In this document: one piece after another, positions 57,812-64,000 of the stretch
Layout of the letters: each line of letters starts with the position of its first letter
Numbering within the stretch: position 1 is the stretch's first letter
Source of the DNA: Datura wrightii
Taxonomy: Eukaryota; Streptophyta; Magnoliopsida; Solanales; Solanaceae
Length of the DNA stretch: 64,000 nt
Assembly: GCA_035772735.1 (NCBI GenBank)
Contig: JASDFA010000027.1
Location: forward strand, 68,020,001 to 68,084,000
Direction of reading: 5' to 3'
The notes under the pieces: generated by a model
Told to the model about the DNA's origin: nothing
The model's database searches: none
The model's input: only the letters and a program-made list of their open reading frames with translations
Position numbers and translations under genes: made by a program

Positions 57812-59318
57812 TGATCTTTGGTAGAATTATATGCCCAAGTGATACTCAAATGCTTCATTTCGTCTTTGTTATCTATCGTTATTTGTGCATTCTCATGTGA
57901 TTTGTAGTTAAAATGTGAATTTATACTAACCAACATGATTAGTGTTGTTTTGCAGGTAAAATTGAATTTCGGGAAGCTAAGATACATGTTGGTAAAAATC
58001 GGGAATGGACTTGGAAGCAAGGAGTGAAAAGGTCAAGGAAGAGCAGCAAAAATAAGGGTTCCGCGATGGAGTCGTGTCACACTGCCATCGCGGAGACATT
58101 CTGCCTCGGGTGATTTAATTTTGGCCATTTCCAGTGAAGCCTTGCATTACCTCTGTGACACAAAGGCAATGCCACGCGATGCAAGTCGTGGCACGTTGAG
58201 TACAATTACCTGGGACATCAATTTCCAGTATAGGTGCGCGATATCACCGTGGCACGTTGGCCAGGCTCTGTGATGAAGGCCATGGCTCGCTAAGATGACA
58301 ATTCTGAGGAGCCTAATTCCAGAGAGGGTCCGTGATACCCCCGTGGCACGGAGGGAGTGCTCCGCGATACACTCCGTGCCACGTTGCTTGTTATTCCGAG
58401 AAAAATTCTCAATTGTATAAATAGCACACTTAGGTTTATTTTTAAACATTCTGACTTGGTTGAGCAAGAACGTGGGTTACAGGCAGTTGAGGGGACGAAA
58501 ATTCTAGGGTTCTTCTCTATCACTTTCTCTTTTATCGCAATTTTTTGTATGAATTACACTTATTTGATGATGTTTAATCCACAAATGAGTGGGTAAATTC
58601 ACTTCTTGCTGAGGTTAAGAACAATTGTGGTGTAATGTAATCGTTAATCATTTCAGTTTTCATCTTTTCTTCAATGGTTGTTCTATCAATTCTTGTTCTT
58701 ACTGCATTAATGTTTGGCCAATGTTAATGTATATCTAAAAAATCCAATTTTGATTTTGAAAAGGAAAGAAATTGGAAAGATGTGAATTGGTAGGATATGA
58801 TCTCTTCTTAGTTTGGAAAATTGAGAATTGATTTACATTCAGAATAGAAATATATCTGAAAGTCTTATTAGTCAATTAAGGAATCGGGAATGTATGGCTA
58901 GGACATGAAATTCTTTTTTCATAGAAATGTAGATCAATACTCATGATTCTTAAGTTGGATAGGAGTCGAAAGTTCCAATCAATAGGCAATAGTTCTTGAC
59001 CAGCAACCGAAGGAAAGATTAACTGAATTGTATTGATAAATTAATTCTCTGCATGTTTGTTATAACCTCAGCTTGCTTATTACTATTGTTCAGACTCACT
59101 TTATAATTTTGCCTTAGATTCTTATAAATTAGTAACTCAAATTCTCGAAATATTATTTATTTGGTTGTCTGCATTCTTAAAGATATAGTTCATTAACACT
59201 TAAGTTAATTATTACCGTATCTCAGTCCCTGTGGGATCGATACTTGGCTATACTTAAGCCACTTTACTACTTGTTCGACCACGTGCACTTGCGTGTAGTC
59301 ACCGCAAAAGTCCGAACA
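57812..59318 (+). repeat. 3' LTR of E11 (1507 bp)
   Basis: The LTR starts TGATCTTTGG after the polypurine tract and ends TCCGAACA. Length equals the 5' LTR, and differences are scattered substitutions. The duplication CGCGC follows at 59319-59323. Confidence 0.9.
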
Positions 59319-61353
59319 CGCGCCAACGGATAGGACACCAGCCAGCGTGGCACGCCGGCCCACTGGCACAATGACAGGCGCGACGCGGGGGCATCCCTGG
59401 CGCATGGGGGGCGTGGTGCGGCACTAGGGCTGGCACGATAGCTGGCGTGAGGCGCCTCCCTAGTCTACCGCACTTTTATATATATATATATATCCCTTGA
59501 CTTCATTTCATTTCAATTCCAAATTAAATTTATGGCCAGAGAGGGAGAGATATGAAGGAATCAAACATTTTCCGTCCATTTACACTGCCAAATGATGTCC
59601 AAATTCAAATTAACTTCGGGTAACGATGTTTAAGCCTATAGGGAGCATTACTTTGGATTTATTTTCATGAAATTTTCCCGGTGAATTGTAACCCCGCCGA
59701 GTAGAAGTTGTCAGAATTGCTCCAAACTAATTTATATATGATCAAAGGCTTCAAGTAAGCATTTCTTCCTTCTGAACTCTCGGGAAATTATATGTTTTTG
59801 GTCGTATTTCATCTAGTTGAAGTATAGTTGAGATTATTATTAAAAGTTATCATTTTCACTGAATTTAGTACTGAAACTAGTCTCATTCTCCCAGTAATGC
59901 GATTACAGTTGGGAAGTGCCGTTGAATACAGATTGAAACTCGTCGGCTAGACAGAAAGTCAGCACTTGAGGTATGTAAGGCTATCCCTTCGGCAAGTTAC
60001 GTTCATCGTAAAGTTAGTACGACCCGTGTGTCTATGGTACTTTAGAGTAAACCTATTGGTATCAACTGTTATAAACTAAATAGAGCCTATGGTGACAAAA
60101 TAGTAATTCTTGTCCGAGTTAATCTAGAAAAAATGGTCTTACTTCGATGTTGAGTAGTTAGATTTTATCCCATGCAGAGTCCCATTTATTGAGGCCACGA
60201 GGGCACATTGAGTTCCATTTATTGAGGTCGTGAGGGCCATACAGAGTTTCATTTACTAATGTCGCGAGGGCCATTTTTAATTCCATTTATTGAGGCTGCG
60301 AGGGCCACATTAAGTTCCATTTATTGAGGCCGCGAGGGCCATACGGAGTTCCATTTACTGAGGTTGGGATGGCCATTTTGAGTTCCATTTATTTAGGTTG
60401 CAAGGGTCATATAGAGTTCCATTTATTTAGGCCGCGAGGGCCTTATTGAGTTCCATCAGATTGAGGCCACGAGGGAAATCCCCGAGTTACAGTATACACA
60501 CCATCCTTAGTACTTAGGTAGAAGAAGTGGACCTTGTTTGCACTTGCCGGGGCTTATGGTGGCCCAAGTAGGTTCTTATGTGTTGTTTGTACCTTCCAAG
60601 CTTATGGGGCCCGGTTAGGTCTCTTATTTGCTTATATAGACTTGTTGTTTAGATAACCCAGACAGTGAAGGTATTCAGGTTAAATCCTTACTCTCTTCCT
60701 ATAATTACTACAGTTTTACCAGCTTTCAGTCAGTTATTATCTTTCTGCCTTACATATCCAGTACATGTTGTACTGACGCCCACTTGGGGTGCTACATTAC
60801 TTCCCTGTAGGTATGGATAGACATGGTTCATGACATTCCTAGCCTCTAGTTGAAGTCAGTAGTTTATTCAGCTCCTTCCTTTCGGAGTTGAAAATTAGTA
60901 GACGTTTGTACTTTTGATGTACATTTTTTGGGTAGGTCGGGGCTGTCTCAACCATTATATCACTCCTAGAGGCTTGCAGACTGTTGTACATTCCCTATGG
61001 TTAGTTGTGTTGGCTGTGTATGCTTTATTTTCTGTGTTTTCCGTGGAGGGCCTTGTTTAGCTGTTAGTTGGCGGCCTTGTCAGCCATAGCGTAGTTTAAT
61101 GCCTGATTTACTTTTCATTTATAACTAGACAGCATGGTGGCTTTGTTTGCCGCATAGGATCCCTATTATTGCATTGTTGTGGTCAGTTATCTTCTAATAC
61201 AGATGGCCTTGTCGGCCTAAGGCTGTACTTACAGCCGAGATATGGCCCGTTCGTTTCTTGAATTAGGTCTCAAACGTGCCCCAGTCTAGTCAGGTTAGTT
61301 CAAACTAGTATGGCACCAGGTGCTAGTCATACCTCGCATGGTGGGGCATGACA
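59319..61353 (+). repeat. 5' LTR of E10, second part
   Basis: After the duplicated CGCGC the LTR interrupted at 36821 resumes with GC-rich sequence and a TA run that may serve as TATA box (59477-59493). Tandem repeats follow at 60176-60478, and it ends GGTGGGGCATGACA at 61353. The end matches the E3 LTR end. The joined LTR is about 2.2 kb. No gene is seen. Confidence 0.8.
60176..60478 (+). repeat. about 9 x 34-bp tandem repeat in E10 LTR
   Basis: Nine head-to-tail units follow the pattern AGTTCCATTTATTGAGG then CCGCGAGGGCCAT with a variable 4-6 bp end. Units differ from each other by several substitutions, so the array is not recent; the last unit is degenerate. Confidence 0.9.
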
Positions 61354-61357
61354 AACT

Positions 61358-61371
61358 TGGTATTAAAGAAG
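61358..61371 (+). other. primer-binding site of E10, decayed
   Basis: TGGTATTAAAGAAG lies four bases after the LTR end, like the initiator tRNA-Met sites of E3 and E12 but with several transitions. Confidence 0.65.
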
Positions 61372-61587
61372 GTCATATCCCAGGGAGTCTACAAGCCGTT
61401 CCAAGTAGAGTCTTGTCTATGGGTGTGTTGTGCACCACATTGAATAGATAGGAGGCTGCAAGGAATAATATTGTGGTTACTCTTCTTTTTCCTCCAGTCG
61501 TGCTATAGAGATGTGCTATATAGGGTAACATCCTTAGCTTACGTTATCCTATTTATTTACTGAGAAACGTTGGACACACGGCAAACC

Positions 61588-62611
61588 ATGACTGGTCGAG
61601 AGTTTGATGTGGCAGCAGGAGAGAGGACTAGTAGGGGATCACAGGCAGATTCAGCCTGATCTAAGGGCGATAGGGGAACACCACCTCGATCTCCCCAGCA
61701 CCCACCACCACATTTAGAGCCCTCTAGGGCGGCAGATATATCAGCACCACCCCAGCTATACCTGTGCCATCAGATCCAGAGCATAGGGGTTCTTTTTAGA
61801 TGTTGATACAGATGATGGCTGCCCAGCGTCAGCTTCATCCGGTAATACAAGCTACCGTTGAGCCGGCTGAGGGGCCCGATAATTAAAGAGTTCGTGAGTT
61901 TCTAGCTTTGAGTCCCCTACAGTTTACAGGGACAAATAGTAGAGAGGACCCCCAGAACTTTATAGACCAGCTGCTGAGGATATTCAGGGTCATGCCCGCC
62001 TCGGCCACAGGATTAGTCAAGCTTGCAGTATTCAGATTGCGAGATGTAGCGATTTTGTTGTATGAGAGTTGGGAGAGGTCCCGAGGCAGAGATGTACCTC
62101 CACCTACGTGGCCTATCTTTTCTGAGGCTTTCATAGATCATTATTTGCCTCGAGAGGTTCGAAAGACTAGAGTAGAGCAGTTTGTGTATCTATAGCAGGG
62201 TCAAATGAGTGTCAGAGAATATGCGTTGAGGTTTGACTCCTTAGCCAGGTATGCACCCTCGTTTGTAGACACCATACCAGCTAGGGTGCACCAGTTTATT
62301 ATGGGGCTTGCTCCAAAATATATAGAATATTGCATTACAACCACTTTGCGAGAGGATAAGTACATTTCACGGATCCAGGATTTTGCTCAGAATATAGAAG
62401 AGCTCAGACAGCGCCAGTATGCTATGGAAAGGTCAAGTCAAGAGCAGCGTCGGAGGGCTAGACCCGAAGATTTCCAGGTAGATTTTCAGGGCGGGCACAG
62501 ACCCAGTTTCTCAGGCAAGCCACCTAAGCCCCAATTTCAGTAGCAGCAGGACAATAGATCAGATCGTCGGAGGGAGTCAGGCCCCAACGAAAGTTCACAA
62601 GTGCCCCGCTC
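61588..62611 (+). pseudogene. gag: gag of E10, decayed and interrupted
   Basis: The ATG at 61588 (MTGREFDVAAGERTS) matches the position of E3 and E12 gag starts. After a frameshift the capsid region reads clearly (LSPLQFTGTNSREDPQNFID; YESWERSRGRDVPPPTWP; SVREYALRFDSLARYAPSF) with a stop at 62193. The basic Pro/Arg-rich part follows to about 62540. The zinc knuckle and pol are absent because E13 interrupts the gene at 62611. Confidence 0.8.
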
Positions 62612-64000
62612 TATCACGACCCGAACATACACCCGGATCATTGACAAGGGACAATGGACCCCGAGAGACCCTAAGTTGACCCATGACACATGCATACATC
62701 CAATCTCATTTAATAAAGTGAATACTTTGCATAAAACATAGCAGATAAGTAATCATAGCATAACATCAGAGAACACTAGACATACACATAAGTTAAGTAC
62801 TACATACTGTCTGAAAGCCTCTACTACAGATGATGGGTTAATGGGATAACATCCCCAACTAACCTGAACAATACTCAAACACAAGATAACATACAAGTCT
62901 GTCAAACGACCCTCGGAACATGAGGACTGACCAATAAGCTTAGAGCATAAGCTGAGATGGACTAAGGATGAGGATGAGCCTGAGATCTGGACCCTGTATC
63001 ATGAAATGATACAACATAGAGAGTATGCGGTCAGTATGTGGAATGTACCAAGTATGCAAGGTAAGTAAAACGGACATTGTAAAATAAACTCGTAAATAAT
63101 CATAGGAGAAGGACATCATGCTTGTGTCATATATTTCGTAAGATAACATGAGGATCAAGGCTTTCAAATAATTTATAACGCGTTCATAGTCATAATCGTA
63201 AATAACTTTATCGAAGCATAACTTGAGCAAATAACATAAATATAGCAATGCATAAAACATGCAGAACAATGGGAGGACTCGTCATAACCGACACCATCAT
63301 GGTAGAGCCTTTCATGATGCCCTAACTACCTCACTAAAGTGGGCAGAGCCGACCCTGGCTTTCCAGGTGAGGATCGTGCATTAGGCGTGATGCCATATTT
63401 TAAGGGATCATTATCAATACAATATATCATTGGAAACCCACAGCAGCACGTGGTTATGAGACATCGGCGTAGTCCTTTGAAGGCCGGGCTGCTCGGTGCT
63501 AGATACGGCCCCCAAAAACATGCATATAAGCTCATACGTAAATCAATAACATCATGCATTAAGATTCATTAGCTAAAAGATAACATTTATCATCATTAAT
63601 CCCCTTTGAAACATGCTTAGCCAAAAATGAAAGGCCTTTTTCGTCGGCCAACATCATAAATCAATAAATCATGTAATTTGTTCATAAATCGTAAATCATT
63701 CTACATGTGGGCATTGCCCAATACTTTGACATACTCAATTCTTTAAAAATATGCTCATAAACATGGGTAAATTGAAATCATGATTTTCCCATCATCAATA
63801 AATGCAAAATATTAAATATTCATCATGAATCATAAGTTTCATGAACTCTCATAAATGGGCATTTTAGATTTAAAAAGCTTGAAACATGATTTTAAAGAAA
63901 ATAACATAAAACCTGCCCGTCGTTCATAATTCAATAATTAAAACTCAATTAAATCATACCTAGAAAGAGAAATCACATTTTCATGCATTTGGGTAAAACC
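62612..64000 (-). repeat. LTR of E13 (subfamily a), continuing past the window
   Basis: The plus strand begins TATCACGACCCGAAC, a one-base variant of TGTCACGACCCGAAC, which is the complement of the subfamily-a LTR end GGGTCGTGACA. It then follows the E8 LTR block by block, for example 'cccatcaacc' and 'gatacaacatagagagtatgcggtcag' counterparts at 62998-63035. The other end lies beyond 64000. Confidence 0.8.

Larger units (their letters stand above)
36822..59318 (+). mobile_element. E11, Athila-like Ty3/Gypsy retrotransposon with both LTRs
   Basis: The element has two LTRs of 1507 bp each (36822-38328 and 57812-59318), starting TGATCTT and ending CCGAACA, a tRNA-Asp-like primer site, gag, protease, RT, RNase H, integrase, an env-position ORF, a polypurine tract and a 5-bp duplication CGCGC. 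It carries two later insertions: E12 (44266-53647) and a probable organelle-derived segment (about 42318-42650). Without E12 it is about 13.1 kb, a normal Athila size. All frames are broken. Confidence 0.9.

Noticed and set aside
36817..59323. E11 and E10 as one element with unusually long ends
   Set aside because: The exact CGCGC duplication and the continuity of the E10 LTR across it show that E11 is a separate insertion.
59477..59493. TA microsatellite as an independent repeat
   Set aside because: It is a short run of 17 bp inside the E10 LTR and more likely the TATA region of the LTR promoter.
60176..60478. CRISPR-like array
   Set aside because: Units are contiguous without unique spacers, and the context is a plant LTR.
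1..64000. Host protein-coding gene
   Set aside because: Every stretch with coding similarity belongs to gag, protease, RT, RNase H, integrase or the env-position ORF of a retroelement; remaining stretches are LTR or retroelement noncoding sequence.

Overview
The window is plant nuclear heterochromatin made almost entirely of nested Ty3/Gypsy LTR retrotransposons. I found no intact host gene, rRNA, complete tRNA, CRISPR array or prokaryotic feature. Tekay/Del-type chromoviruses with large LTRs, Athila-type elements with a tRNA-Asp-like primer site, and heavy nonsense decay by C-to-T/G-to-A changes point to a large-genome eudicot. A Solanaceae source such as pepper is plausible, but that is inference and was not tested.

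Elements are named E1 to E13 in order. E1 (+, 1-4829) is a degraded Tekay-like element. E2 (-, 4830-9234) is a Tekay-like 3' LTR plus integrase/chromodomain, interrupted by E3. E3 (+, 9235-14694) is a Tekay-like element of a second subfamily, cut off after reverse transcriptase. E4 (-, 14695-19785) is the 3' half of an Athila-like element carrying an env-position ORF. E5 (+, 19786-24478) is the 3' half of a Tekay-like element. E6 (-, 24479-25098) is a gag fragment of the E4/E9 family. E7 (+) and E8 (-), 25099-31150, are two LTRs meeting tail to tail, followed by the E8 pol. E9 (+, 31151-36684) is an Athila-like element with LTR, gag and protease but no reverse transcriptase. E10 (+, 36685-36821 and 59324-62611) is a Tekay-like element whose 5' LTR is split by E11. 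E11 (+, 36822-59318) is a full Athila-like element with 1507-bp LTRs and target-site duplication CGCGC. E12 (-, 44266-53647) is a Tekay-like element inside E11 with duplication AAAAA. E13 (-, 62612 to the window end) is an LTR inserted in the E10 gag.

The order of insertion can be read directly: E8 was hit by E9, E9 by E10, E10 by E11 and by E13, and E11 by E12. On the left, E1 was hit by E2 and E2 by E3. All gag/pol frames are broken, several have lost catalytic residues, and none looks autonomous.

The most interesting structure is the env-position unit in the Athila-like elements. Three copies (E4, E9, E11) keep a TATA-like box, a leader of about 130-140 nt and a 5' splice site, with TATA-to-donor spacing of 141-145 nt. 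Where the downstream part survives (E4 and E11), a 3' splice site lies just before the ATG of a non-pol ORF. This looks like a separate spliced transcription unit inside the retroelement. A conserved noncoding block of about 40 bp (TCTTAAGG core) accompanies it. Other points are a GC-rich 28-bp module shared by LTRs of two different clades, a probable mitochondrial DNA insert in the E11 RNase H region, and tandem arrays inside LTRs.
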